Assembly (NCBI RefSeq): GCF_032854445.1
Contig: NC_088295.1
Location: 32,911,385 to 32,975,384 of the forward strand
Source: Liolophura sinensis
Taxonomy: Eukaryota > Mollusca > Polyplacophora > Chitonida > Chitonidae
DNA length: 64,000 nt
Direction: 5' to 3'
A model generated the notes under the pieces. The model was not told the DNA's origin. It worked only from the letters and a program-made list of their open reading frames with translations, and searched no databases. Below are positions 22,870 through 35,437 of this stretch, piece by piece. Made by a program: the position numbers and the translations under genes. Position 1 is the stretch's first letter, and every line of letters starts with the position of its first letter.

Positions 22870-25617
22870 GATCATATGAGACACACATGTGAGACATATA
22901 CTGGTATGTACTGCTCATGTGAGACATATGCTGGTATCTACAGGTCATGTGAGACATACATGTGAGACATGCTGGTATGTACAGGTCAAGTGAGATATAC
23001 ATGTGAGACATGCACTGTTATGTACAGGTCATGTGAGACATACAAGTGAGACGTGCTGTTATGTACAGGTCATGTGAGACGTGCTGGTATGTACAGGTCA
23101 TGTGAGACATACATGTGAGACATGTGCTGGTATGTACAGGTCATGTCAGACATACATGTGAGACGTGCTGGTATGTACAGGTCATGTCAGACATACATGC
23201 GAGACATGTGCTGGTATGTATAGGTCATGTAAGACATACATGTGACACATGTGCTGGTATGTAGAGGTCATGTGAGACATACATGTGAGACGCGCTGGTA
23301 TGTACAGGTAATGTGAGATATACATGTGAGATGTACTGGTATGTGCAGGTCATGTGAGACATACATGTGAGACGTGCTGGTATGTACAAGTCATGTGAGA
23401 CATGTACTGGTATGTACAGGTCATGTGAGACATACACGTGACACATGTGCTGGTATGTACAGGTCATGTCAGACATACATGTGAGACATGTACAGATATG
23501 TAGAGGTCATGTCAGACATACATATGAGACGTGCTGGTATGTGCAAATTAAGTGAGAGAAACATGTGGGACATGTGCTGGTATGTGAGACATACATGTGA
23601 GACGGGCTGGTATGTACATGTCATGTGAGACAGACATGTGCTGGTATGTACAGGTCATGTGAGATATAGATGTGAGACGTGCTGGTTAGACACGTGCTGG
23701 TATGTACATGTCATGTCAGACATACCTGTTAGACATGTGCTTTTATGAAGAGGTCATGTGAGGCATACATATGAGACGTGTTGGTATGTACAGGTCATGT
23801 GAGACATACATGTGAGACATGTGTTGGTATGTAGAGGTCATGTGAGACGTGCTGGTATGTGAGACATACATGTAAGAGAGGCTGGAATGTACAGGTCATG
23901 TGAGACATACATGTGAGACATGTGCTGGTATGTGAGACATACATGTGAGACGAGCTGGTATGTACTGGTCATGTGAATCATACATGTGAGACATGTACTG
24001 GTATGTACAGGTCATGTGAGACATACATGTGAGACATGTGATGAAATGTACAGGTCATGTGAGACATACATGTGACACATGTGCTGGTATTTGAGACATA
24101 CATGTGAGACGAGCTGGTATGTACAGGTCATGTGAGACATACATGTGAGACATGTGCTGGTATGTACAGGTCATGTGAGACATACATGTGAGACGTGCTG
24201 GTATGTACAGGTCATGTGAGACGTGCTGGTATGTATAGGTCATGTGACACATACATGTGAGACATGTGCTGGTATGTACAGGTCATGTGAGACATACATG
24301 TGAGACATGTGCTGGTATGTACAGGTCATGTAAGACATACATGTGAGACATGTGCTGGTATGTATAGGTCATGTGACACATACATGTGAGACATTTGCTG
24401 GTATGTACAGGTCATGTGAGACATACATGTGAGACATGTGCTGTTATGTACAGGTCATGTGAGACATACATGTGAGACATGTGCTGATATGTACAGGTCA
24501 TGTGAGACATACAAGTGAGACATATGCTGGTATGTGAGACATACATGTGAGACGAGCTGGTATGTACAGGTCATGTGAGACATACATGTGAGACCTGTGC
24601 TGGTGTGTGAGACATACATGTGAGACGAGCTGGTTAGTACAGGTCATGTGAGACATACACGTGAAACGTGCTGGTATGTACAGGTAATGTGAGACATACA
24701 GGTGAGACATGTGATGAAATGTACAGGTCATGTGAGACATGTGCTGGTATGTACAGGTCATGTGAGACATACATATGAGACTTGCTGGTATGTAGAGATC
24801 ATGTGAGACATACATATGAGACATGTGCTAGGATATAGAGGTCATGTGAGATATACATGTGAGATATGTGCTGGTATGTGAGACATACATGTGAGACGTG
24901 CTGGTATATACTGGTCATGTGAGATATACATGTGAGACAAATGCTGGTATGTACAGGTCATGTGAGACATACATGTGAGACATGTGCTGTTATGTACAGG
25001 TCATGTGAGACATACATGTGAGACGTGTTGGTATGTACAGGTCATGCAAGACATACATGTGAGACTTGTGCTGGTATGTACAGGTCATGTGAGACATACA
25101 TGTGAGACATGTGCTAGTATGTACAGGTCATGTGAGACATACAGGTGAGACATGTGCTGGTATGTACAGGTCATGTAAGACATACATGTGACACATGTGC
25201 TGTTATGTACAGGTCATGGAGACATACATGTGAGACGTGTTGGTATGTACAGGTCATGCAAAACATACATGTGAGACTTGTGCTGGTATGTACAGGTCAT
25301 GTGAGACATACATGTGAGATATGTGCTAGTATGTACAGGTCATGTGAGACATACATGTGAGACATGTGCTGGTATGTAGAGGTCATGGGAGACATACCTT
25401 TGAGACGTGCTGGTATGTAAAGGTCATGTGAGACATACATATGAGACGTGCTGGTATGTAGAGGTCATGTAAGACATACATGTGAGGCATATGCAGGTAT
25501 GTACAAGTCATATGAGACATACATGTGAGACTTGCTGGTATGTACAGGTCATATGAGACATACATGTAAGACATGTGCTGGTATGTACAGGTCATGTGAG
25601 ACATACATGTCATTAAA
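22870..25617. repeat. Large minisatellite, 40-43 bp unit, about 2.7 kb
   Basis: About 65 imperfect units are built from 'gtcatgtgagacatacatgtgagac', 'atgtgctggtatgtacag' and shorter variants lacking one sub-block. Higher-order variation is visible: units with and without the second 'gagacat' segment alternate. All open frames across it on either strand (MSHMTCTYQH… on minus) are repeat artefacts. Confidence 0.95.
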
Positions 25618-27914
25618 TGCTTTATTTAATTAAATACTTTCTATGTGCAGTCAGGACATATTAATATCTGTTTTGAATGATCTCACCAGTATTGCCAGTG
25701 CCCTCAGAGTGAGCCACCACTTGTCACAGGACATGATCGGTGATGCTGATCTCTCCTAAACTCATTCCACAACAAAACCTGAAAGTTCTACAGGCACCAC
25801 CTGTGGGACAAAGAAGTGTTTAAAGGTCAACACATTCAGCATTATGAAGAAATGTTAAGTATGTGTACATAATTTTTAACAGATTCTTCACCACTGCCAG
25901 ATGCCTGTCTTTCTGTCAGCGAATGTGCGGAAAAAGTTATGCATGGTGCACGGATTTTGACGCAAACTGGTGCACATACTGGCCTTGGCACAACGTCTAA
26001 TATATAGCATTTTGGTGCTGATCCGGAACTGGATTCGGAAGTCTTAAAGCGATTCTTCACTACTGCGTTATACGACCCAAATGTACGGTATTACCTCTTT
26101 GTCTTCAGTGTATTGTACATTTGGCTGTTTCGGGGGTTTGCGCTCTCTCAGTGTCGTCTAGTGAGTTTGTGGTTGGTCATGAGCTACGGCCCAATACCCG
26201 CAACGGGATGCGTTTCAGAGAGTACAAAAACGCAGAGTATTGTAAATTTATGTCTACATTTGTCTAGGACAAAGGTTTGCACAATCGAATGGACATCTAT
26301 TATTTTTACATACGCCGTACTGGAGAATTTTTAACTCATATACCAGCGGTGAGGTTTATGGAGGAAAACAGAGTACCAGGAGGAAACCGTCTCTTTTCGC
26401 AATGTATTCTCAGTTTACCTGAGAAAACTATACTGATTTCAAACCGTATAGCAGAAGCAGCGAGAATTGCGTTCGCAAATGAGCAAAGGCATGAGAGTCG
26501 CGGATATCCAGCGCTTTAGCCTTCTGAACAAGCGACGGCCCATTCACCTAATACTGAGGGGAACTTGAATACAGTGCGATGTAAAATGAGAGAGAGAGAG
26601 AGAGACCTCAGCCACTGCAGCACTTGTGTTTCATGGCCAATCATACTCCTAAAGATGTGAGGGACTACATGAGAGAACAAAAGAGTATATACTACTGAAT
26701 CGCCGTGTTAACAGTGAGGCTTTCTTCAGAATGATAGGATTGACACATGAATACGCAAATCTACATGTAGCTCAAATACAAGATTTTACCTGACATGAAA
26801 TTCATGCCCAAAAATTTATTAAACTTAGAATAGGTTTGAACTTGACCCTTTGCTACAACTGTAACATACAACTGATTCAATCTTTTGCTGAATGGGATAT
26901 GTAGCTACCAAGAACAGTCCTATTTGAAAATTTGTTCACATAAATGTTAACTTTAGGGAAAAGCTACAACCTTATAAACAAACAGGCTGGTCAACTCTAC
27001 CTGACCAAAAGCTCGGTGTAAGCTTGAGTGTATATTTATTTATTTGGTGTGTGTTCTACTCTGTACTCACGGTTTTTTTCACTTATACGATGTGATGTTA
27101 TCATATCTACATGAAAACCAATTACGCTCAACGTAGGCCTATATGTATTTAGTATAACCCTGACCTGCGTCACGTGACTACGGTCAAATGAGCAACTTCT
27201 GTATAGACATGAATAAGAATTATAGCTTGCGCAATCACAGACTTCGTATTATGGCGTCCTACAGGTGCACATGTACCTACCAGCACCTGTAACACATAAG
27301 GCTACCTTGTTGAGATCAAATTGTGATATTTCCAGTCAGGTTCTGATATATATAAAAAAGACCCTGATTGACAGTTCAGTCATTGTGTCAGTTCAAATTG
27401 GAATTATCCTGACTTGTTGAAGACAGAATCTTTTGTTCTAATCAGATTTTAAGTAATTCTTAATCGAGAAATAAATATCTAGGCTGTATCCCTTTTCTTT
27501 CATGTCTCCGGCGTCAGTGTCTAAAGTTTTTAGGTAAGACATTGTCTCGCTTTTTTAAAGTGAAATGTCATGAAACAGTTTGCCTTACCCTTCCTTGCAC
27601 TCCTTAAGTATGCATATTAAACTCTCGCCGTAGGCCCTTGTGTGTCCATTACTTACCTTAAACCGTATGGTATTGTAAATAGGTCAGCAGAGACTCTGAT
27701 CCACTTCCTGACTGTCTGGTATTGGAAACGTAAAATTGTACAGGGCGTATTTACAGAAGCCTGATAAAGACATCTCGTCCTGCGCCTCGCCAGGATTCCG
27801 GCACAATCACCGTTCGGGCGACAGCCGTAGTGTCCTCCTTACACCACCTCGCGCCTCAGGTGTCGCCACATGTGACGGGCCACGCAAGGCGAAGACGCTA
27901 CGGTTCTCATGTTG
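25618..27914. other. Intergenic stretch
   Basis: A short (GA)n run sits at about 26589-26606. The frames at 25842-26060 and 26277-26519 have no recognised domain. No gene is supported. Confidence 0.45.
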
Positions 27915-27975
27915 AATGAGTGAGTGCTTGGGGCTTAACGTCGCGCTCAACAATTTTTCAGTCATATGACGACGA
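27915..27975 (+). mobile_element. 61-bp SINE-like fragment with 11-bp target duplication
   Basis: The insert 'aatgagtgagtgcttggggc…gacgacga' is the start of the same element seen at 35438-35640. It is bracketed by perfect direct repeats TTCTCATGTTG at 27904-27914 and 27976-27986, the mark of a retrotransposition event. Only the first 60 or so bases of the element are present. Confidence 0.75.
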
Positions 27976-28101
27976 TTCTCATGTTGCGGGATAAATAGCT
28001 AGGGCATCACAGTTGGGTGATCGCATGCATCCGTTTGACGGAATTGGGCACGTATTTTGGGGGAAGCATTCTTAATCATACCATCAAGATGACAACCTGG
28101 G

Positions 28102-28210
28102 GATGGCACGAAGCACGGTGATGTGAAGTGAGGGCAAATAGCTTCGTGCCATAGTGCCATCATTTCGCACCATCGTGCCATCACTTCACATTACCGTGCT
28201 TCGTGCCATC
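28102..28210. repeat. Near-perfect 30-bp inverted repeat (hairpin)
   Basis: Arm 28102-28131 (GATGGCACGAAGCACGGT…) pairs with 28181-28210 at 29 of 30 positions. The 49-base loop repeats 'cgtgcca' and 'gtgccatc' words. The sequence to the right (28211-28256) carries more 'gatgg.acgatgg' repeats. No coding frame explains it. Confidence 0.85.
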
Positions 28211-28514
28211 ACCTGACGATGGGACGATGGTACGATGGTACTATGATGGCCTTATTCGGCTTCCGTAGTTGACCCGTATAAACGCTGGTATTTGTTATCA
28301 GCATACCCTGTAATAGTTGGCAATTGGTCCCACGTAACCCGTAAAATTCGGCTTCTTTTCAGTTTAGCTTTAAGTTAAGAGTTTTATAATAACTATTCAT
28401 GTAAGTGCATAAACAATAGCCTCTAACACACACATCCACCCCTATCACCATGTCGTGGGTAAACTTAAATAAACAAGTAATGCGGTGATGGTACATGCAA
28501 TATATTAGACGGCA

Positions 28515-28660
28515 CAGGGCCCAGTTTCACGAAGATGTCGTACATGTATGATAATCGCACATATAGGACAATGGTACGGTAACAGTGACGTACAAAATAG
28601 CATACGACACATGTACGATAAAAACAATGTCGCACGCCGCTTTGTGAAGCCAGGCCCTGG
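28515..28660. mobile_element. Small imperfect fold-back element
   Basis: Ends CAGGGCCCAGTTTCACGAAG and (complement) CAGGGCCTGGCTTCACAAAG form imperfect terminal inverted repeats. The interior holds paired 'gtcgtacatgta' and 'tacgacacatgtac' words. Size is about 146 bp and it is non-coding. It resembles the element at 14521-14811 in its GGCC ends and '.TTTCA…AAAG' core. Confidence 0.65.
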
Positions 28661-31600
28661 TTAAAGTGAATCAAGAATCTTACAATACATGGTTTCCTCA
28701 TGGTCTGTCATAGGCATCATAATACTTTCTAGCACAAACGCCCTTTCCGGCTTCAAATACAGGCTGATTAGTAACGGAGGTTATAAAATGCGTAAATCAA
28801 TCAAACAGTGCTTTAACGGATTGCGCCACCATGCTCTGATTGTTTTCGGAGTTATCAACTGATGTCACAGCTTTTAAGCTCTGGTGATCTTATACAGTTT
28901 AACTCTAAACAGTTTAACTTTAAACGGGTTTAATTCTACCAATAGCGGACGTCGATGTCTAGATTAAAGCAGTAGGAACTGGAATTGTACTCTGTGTCAT
29001 CAAACTGATATAATGATGAGGACAGCGTATGTTAGATGCCATTCTACTGCTTGTCTTGTACTGTGGCTTATAGTGATATGACTGAAATAATCAAATGTAA
29101 GCACATTAAAGCACTGAAAGTAACTATCAAAAGAATCATTGTTTTTCTTCAGACAAATATTTTTGTTGCGGTACACGAATGTATTAACAGTTGCACAAGG
29201 TGGTATTTTCTGGTTCGTTTTCTAGTTCAGAACAAGTTATATGTTCCTTTGTTGATGTCGTCTCTTTCGGATCAGTATAAAATATTCAGATTCAGTTAAA
29301 TGTATAGGTCTACTTTGTACATATACATTACATCGTTGTTTAGAAGCTGCATTTGAGCCTAATATTCAGATTAAACTGTAGGAAATTCTCGTGTTTTGGC
29401 CTAAAGAAAACACTCTTCTTACCACATGCGAGCTATCCTCCTACACTGAGGAGCGGTTTAAATATCTACCACCCTAGGATTGTTTACCTGTTTGTTTAGT
29501 TACCACGAGATTTAATATAATGCTTTTTAAACACTTAGGATCGTTGCCACCTTTTATATGTCACCCTAGGTTTGTTAGTCAGTTTGTTATGTTTGTTATT
29601 TTTTTTTTTTGGATATCCAAAAAGTTAAGTATTCAGCTAGAACCTAGTGTGGGTGAAGGGCACAGCCTTTTGCGTTGATCAGTCTAGTTGTTCACCGATT
29701 CGGGACGTATGTATTTCATTTGCGGTGTAACGACGTGGGATAGCCTTATGGTAGGAGATAACCGGATTGTCCGGAGTGAGCCACTTTTGTCAGTTGCCAT
29801 ACAATCTTCTTGAATCGAAGCCACAGCAGAAGCAGTGGTAGCACAATGTAACATTTTAAGGCCTCTAGCCTAATCACTATAGACATCTCTCTTATGCCGT
29901 GTAGACTTTAGTAATGTACAGACACCAGGCATATCTGCGCTTTACAAGATAAAGAAACCTGTGTCAGTGTTTGAGATGGCATCACGTAGAGAGATAAAAG
30001 GAGGGAGTTCCCTGTTTCATACATTTATTAACACCGGCTTAGGTACATGCACGTTCCTTTTACGATACTTTTCCAAGGTGAACAAAGGACGTCAGCGAGC
30101 ATGTGATGTGTAGGGAAAAAAAAGAGACGGAGCGAAAGGGGCTCGCATAGGGGGCACTGACATAGCACACCTCATCGAATTATTATTATTTCATCGAATA
30201 CTGGCAGAACATTTTTTTGTCTCACGCACTACACGAACTATTGGTATCTGTAGATTGGTGTTTAAAACCGTGCTCAGAAACATTTCACTAACAGGACAGT
30301 GGTTTATGAATTTAAGAAATCGGAGTGCTTGGAGTCATCTACGGATGTAAACCCCCTTGCTGCGGATGGATTCGAACGCACGATATCATTGGTGAAGAGC
30401 CTCATAGTCTGGAGGGCGACAGCTTTAAGCATTTAGACATTTGCAACGATCGCTGATTTCAGTGCATAAGCATGACCTCGCCTGCCGTCCGTTAATCACT
30501 ATACAGCAAGTATTACATTACATCCTTTCATGTTTACCACTCTGGCATTAGTTAGATCTAAACAGTGTTGAAGAGGCCTTTAGACCCAACGCTTTCTGAA
30601 CTATTCTGCTTTCATTAGTCTACAGTCGATTTCTTTTAGCAAATCGCCTATTTTCAGCTGTCTGTAAAGTCAGTCATACTGGCTACCAAAAATACTTTTC
30701 CTCAGTAACACCTCACACCACAAGCTCTACACCTTGAAATGTTGTAGGTCTACATTATTGCAAGGAAAATGCAGTTAGAATTCTTTTCCTAATTCATGGT
30801 GTTGAACTGCATTAGCTTTCTTTCAAAGGCAGGAACTCATCGCCTCTGGTGACGTCATAATTATTCAAAAACAAGTGACATGCTGGTCAATGAACGTGGA
30901 GAGATCAGTGGAGGTAATGCGGGTCTAGGTAGTGGACTATGGGCGCGGGGAGTAACCTGTTTTACAATAAAACGCAGAAACACAGCCCACACTTCTGTCT
31001 CAGCGAATAGACAACCTTGTTTTATTATCACAGAATTTCTTAACATCCAAGTCTTTAATCATATTACCATGAGATCATATACTACAAAAGATAAGATAAG
31101 ATTCATTTATGAGTGTAATATTATACTAAAACATGCGAATAAGGTCAAATATGGCATTGTCAGAAACAATGTTTAAATTAAGTCGAGAACAGTTTAGGTG
31201 TGGAAATTCGTCAAAAAATATTAAACTCTTCCCAATATATCCAGCATGCCACTTATTTTGGAGTAAACATAACGTCACCTGAGTTCTTGCCGTCGAAACC
31301 GAGCTTGTGCATTTTAACATTATTAATTAGATAAACTCTTCTGATTTCATTTTCTGTGCAAGAATTTGGACTTCCAACGTATCCATGCGTACAGTTTGCT
31401 TAGTTACGTGTCACTGACTAAAATTTTGGTAGCGAATGTGACTGATTTTACATGCAGCTGAATATAGGCATCTGACTAAAAAAAGTAGACTATAGTGCAG
31501 GCAATGAAATTAATTTGTGGATGAACAGCCCGTGTCAGCTTGTGAACTCAAGATATATTAGTGCGCAGTGATAAGTAACTCGAGTATTCTGATTTTTGTG

Positions 31601-33071
31601 GACTGATGTTTAGCTTCGTGTTTTGTTTGACCCAGAGTCTTTACGAGGAACTATGTTCCTGTGAATGTATATGACGTATATTTGAGAACGAAATATTCGG
31701 CGAAACAATTTTATTTATTTATTTGACTATAGCTTAACTGATTTGGAAATTTAAATTTTCCTGTTTTCGGGCAGTACCTGTTGTGTCGTGCAATTGCAAA
31801 ACATAATCTCATTCTACAACACTGAATATATGACCTGTGTCCAGCCGTGGTTTGAGTCGGTGAGTATATATTCAGGAGGACTGAAAAATAAAGAAGAACT
31901 GAAATAGGCAGAGACCCGTGATTATAAACGTTAAAACCTTATGTGCTGTATTAAGTTTTGTATGTTTTTGAATGTACTGCTAAATCAATAGGATTAAAAT
32001 TTTATTTCTTTAATACATTTCTTTAAACGGAATCATTTGGTGCTAGTTTCTTTGACCACTTATTTAGTCATCCATCGCACCTCGTTTTGTCAAACACTCC
32101 AGGAGATCGCATGTGAGAACCTTTTATGTCTAGTGTTCCGGGATCGTAATACGACACACCGGTTGTTGACGACAGCTTAGGTGGCATATCGAAGTCTCTG
32201 TCATTTAACCTGACGTATCATATAGCTGGAATGACCTTTTGGACGCGACATAACAGACAGTGAAATAGACGCTGTTGCATATACTTCATCCTCAAGAAGT
32301 TTGTTTTTGTTACCCTTGTCTTGCTGTTCCAAGATACCTAATAGCACTACACACATCGATGTGTGATGGACAGCACGTAAAGTAGGTGCCGTTATCTGAC
32401 ATGTAGAATTGTTGGTATCAAAGCCGCTATCCTTTAGGATGAAGAGACGGCCCATCAGAGCTAGCTGACGACGTACATATGTGGTAAAAAGGCAAACTCA
32501 AGGCTTGATTTTCAGACATCGTACAAGGTTATTGAATGCTGAATTGTTCTACAAACAACAAACAGTAATTCTAAATTAAAAAATCTACCATGGAAACCCG
32601 CCTCGAAGTAGGGACACGGGGATCAAACCCGGATCGCGTCATGCACAAAGACTTCAAAAGGTGGTGCTTGTTGCTTGACCTTCAACACTGACAGGTTACA
32701 GGAAGAAAACAAAACCGGATGGCCCGGTATCAGTGTAATGTTATGGCGTTATTTCTGAAGTCGTCGGCAAAGAACAAATAACTTTTGGCAAATCTTCAGA
32801 TTCCATCCATCAGACAAATTTACAATGGAACTTCGATTAACGTTCATCGGGTTAATTATTGTGATGAAACATGCTGAAAGACGTTCAAACATGTGACCTT
32901 TCTGAAAGATTGGAGATTATATCTCATTAATGTTACTGTCAGAGCAACTCTTCTGACCTTGAACCAATCTCTAGCTCTAGATCCACATCTAGCGATAGGT
33001 CAAGGGGAAATACCAATACATGTAGCTATCACTTTAATCGTATTGTCGGAGCAACTCTTCTGGCCTTGACC
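28661..33071. other. Intergenic stretch
   Basis: No supported gene. A relic of the FN3-block spacer lies at about 31400-31495. A degenerate copy (32938-33030) of the sequence hosting the solo LTR precedes it directly. The frames at 29036, 30880 and 32201 have no recognisable domain. Confidence 0.45.
31400..31495. repeat. Diverged copy of the FN3-block spacer edge
   Basis: The stretch 'gttacgtgtcactgacta', then 'gtgactgattttaca' and 'cagctgaatatagg' match the spacer end found in each block (for example about 9445-9525), including a 'tagactata' further on. No FN3 exon follows it. Confidence 0.6.
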
Positions 33072-33964
33072 TGTTAGGGTATCGGTCTAATAAGCCAAAA
33101 TCAATTCCCGATAATGAGCCTAACCTGGGTCAAACAGAGTAACATTCTCAAACACTCAACTGGTTGGTTTAACAATTTAATAAATCAAGAAGGAAAATAA
33201 TGAGTTAAACTACAAATAGCAATGTACAGGATATATATATTAAGTGTTACAATAAATGGCGGCAGCTTACTAGTATGTATAAGAACTTCAGGCCTGAGTT
33301 ACGCTACAGTCCTTAACTTGACTTTCCGTCATTGTCCTTTCCCGCCCTGGAATATTCCAGTCCTGTCTATGGACGTCCGTTTCTTCTTTTATGGCGCAGT
33401 TTGTTGATCTCCCCCAAACATAACACGGTTAAATCCTCCGACTCGTCTTACCAAGGGGGGTTGATTCTCTTCTGGTATCGAGACCACAGATCCTCCAGCA
33501 ATCATACACGATGGTCACAGTTCGCAAATAGCAGAATGTCCGCCAACAATCATCCGTTAGTCCTAGTCCGGCTAATCCAAATTAGACCGGCTTTTCCACT
33601 CCACAGGTACTAACGATTTCTTCTGACAATAGCTGTGATGTATCGCCCGTAACTCCGTCAAAGAAGCCTTATAGCGCTCCAAATCTCTGTTGATAACTAT
33701 CACTGACTCTCTCACTGACTGACTCTCTCAAAACCTACAAATCTGCCGCCTTATATACTGTCATCGAAGCTTTGAGAAAGAACAAAGAAAAAGATAAACA
33801 CGGTCATTTTCCAGAAGCATCGGTCAGTCGAAACTGACTGGCTAGGAATTTACACGATGTTGTATATTTAGACTACCCGGCTGCGACTGAAATGAACACG
33901 TCACGTGACTAAGCCGCCCTAGAAAATCTACAGTTATAAACATGCAATGTATTGTTACATGACA
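33072..33964 (+). mobile_element. Solo LTR with 4-bp target duplication
   Basis: An 893-bp insert begins TGTTAGGGTATCGG and ends TGTTACATGACA, flanked by GACC at 33068-33071 and 33965-33968. The host sequence on both sides rejoins into a second copy of the preceding segment 32938-33030. That supports the ends independently. A TATATA box at about 33752 suits an LTR promoter on the plus strand. There is no internal retroelement coding sequence, so it is a solo LTR. Confidence 0.8.
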
Positions 33965-33968
33965 GACC

Positions 33969-34956
33969 TAACCTCTAGCGCTAGATCCACCTCTAGCAAT
34001 AGGTCAAGGGAAAATACCAATACATGTACAACTGTGTATCCGTAACCATATATCCTTAAATGTTTTAATGTTTTGTTTGACTACCCAGCTTCCAGTGTTC
34101 TAAATCCAGTCGAATCTGTTGGTGGTTCATTCCCAGCCTCTGTTGAAACCAGTTAGAATGTGAATATTCAGTCTAAAATTAATATGAGGTCACAATTATG
34201 GGTAAGGGACACTAGAGGTCCTATGGTAAACCACCGACCTTGGACAAATTACTGACAAAGTTTTCTAAGTGTGATGCATAGATCTGAAAACGTGGTCTTC
34301 ATTAAAAAGTTAGTTATAAAGCTGTTTATATATCGTCACAAGGACCCATGAACAAAGAGAATGGGACTGAATGAACCCTCAACTCGTGTTCCTAGTGAAG
34401 TAGCTTACCGTGAGGAGCGGCTATGGTACCAAAGTAGACAGTAGTTTCCCCCAAGCGTATTCACAGAGAAAAGGTTCAGAAAACCCATGCCAGAGGCCGT
34501 CGCAGTCAGGATGTAATTTGACAAAGCTCTGCTTCAGAAAGCCAAGACACAGGGTATAAGGCTTGACATGGTTTCTGCCGTGCTTTCTTGACATACTCAT
34601 GGTGGCGTTTGCTAAATTCATCTAGTGTCTTTCGAATTTCAGTTTCTGGGTTTGTAGCATGTGTGCCGTCTGGCTGACACATCATTTGCATCTATTTACC
34701 GTTGCGGCGTCATATGACTAAAGTTAGATTTTACCAGTTATGGTTTTTAACATTCACAGCCTAACATGGTCTGGTTCAAGTGATGTAGACAATTAAAAAA
34801 AGCAATATAGATCACTTGTATTCTTAGGTGTAATATTAAGTTCTACAAAGGTGCTATCATTATGGTCAATAACGTCAAACTTTCTTATAAATATCAGTCA
34901 AAATCCAATACTGTACATGAAATGTCTTAGTTGACCATTCCCACCCTCAATGATTT
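33969..34956. other. Intergenic stretch with possible decayed exon
   Basis: The minus strand at about 34510-34408 codes a stretch like an FN3 G-strand region (SNYILTATASGMGF) ending at a GTAAG donor (34404-34408), but the frame closes just upstream. The neighbouring minus frame 34506-34691 has no known domain. Confidence 0.35.
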
Positions 34957-35046
34957 ATTTATTTATCTGATTGGTGTTGTACGCGTACTCAAGAATATTT
35001 CGCTATACGACGGCGGCCAGCAGTATGGTGGGCGGAAACCGTCACC
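34957..35046 (-). mobile_element. tRNA-type SINE, tail and body part
   Basis: Reads 'tttatttatttatctgattggtgttgtacgc', 'tactcaagaatatttcgc', 'cggcggccagcagtatggtggg' on the plus strand, the complement of the SINE 3' half. The head is missing. Confidence 0.7.
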
Positions 35047-35344
35047 CTCAATGATGAATGAAGGACGATATCGTGTCTAATGAGCTCCGAGTTATATCAT
35101 GACCCTCACAGTAATCCTCTTCGGGTTGATGGATTCTGTTCACATCGCGGATAATTCCAACACCAAAGGCGGAATAAGACTCACAGGACACCAAGAAGAA
35201 TAAATGAGTGTAAAACTAACGAGAAATTATTTATTTCTAAAATCGTTAAAACTTTGTTTCCGACTTTCTCCTTGTTATCATATATACAGTACACATATAG
35301 TTGTAAAAGTGTATTTGCGATCCTTAATTACTGAACTAACTTAC

Positions 35345-35437
35345 CAGCGATAACCAGCCGTCTTTCAGGATCTGCACGATTCTCTTCTAAATCCATCAGA
35401 GTCAGTGTGTAGTTTGTAGGACCAGAGTAAGGTTCTC
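35345..35437 (-). pseudogene. Half-FN3 exon interrupted by a SINE
   Basis: The minus strand codes GPTNYTLTLMDLEENRADPE then RRLVIAG, ending at a GTAAG donor in phase 1. This is clearly homologous to the 3' part of the phosphatase exon 55404-55565 (GPTSYTLTLVDLGEEL…). Upstream homology ends at 35437, where a SINE-like element begins, so the acceptor side is lost. It is a remnant of a paralogous FN3 receptor gene or of a dispersed exon duplication. Confidence 0.75.

Noticed and set aside
22784-25613. Open frames with Met-Ser-His-Met-Thr-Cys-type repeats across the 2.7-kb array
   Set aside because: They exist on both strands because the unit length is often divisible by three; no start context, no domain, and the DNA repeat explains them.
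22870-25617. CRISPR-like array
   Set aside because: The units are contiguous and imperfect, with no unique spacers, in animal DNA.
34506-34691. 61-residue minus-strand frame as a coding exon
   Set aside because: It has no recognisable domain, and the splice signals do not agree with its frame.
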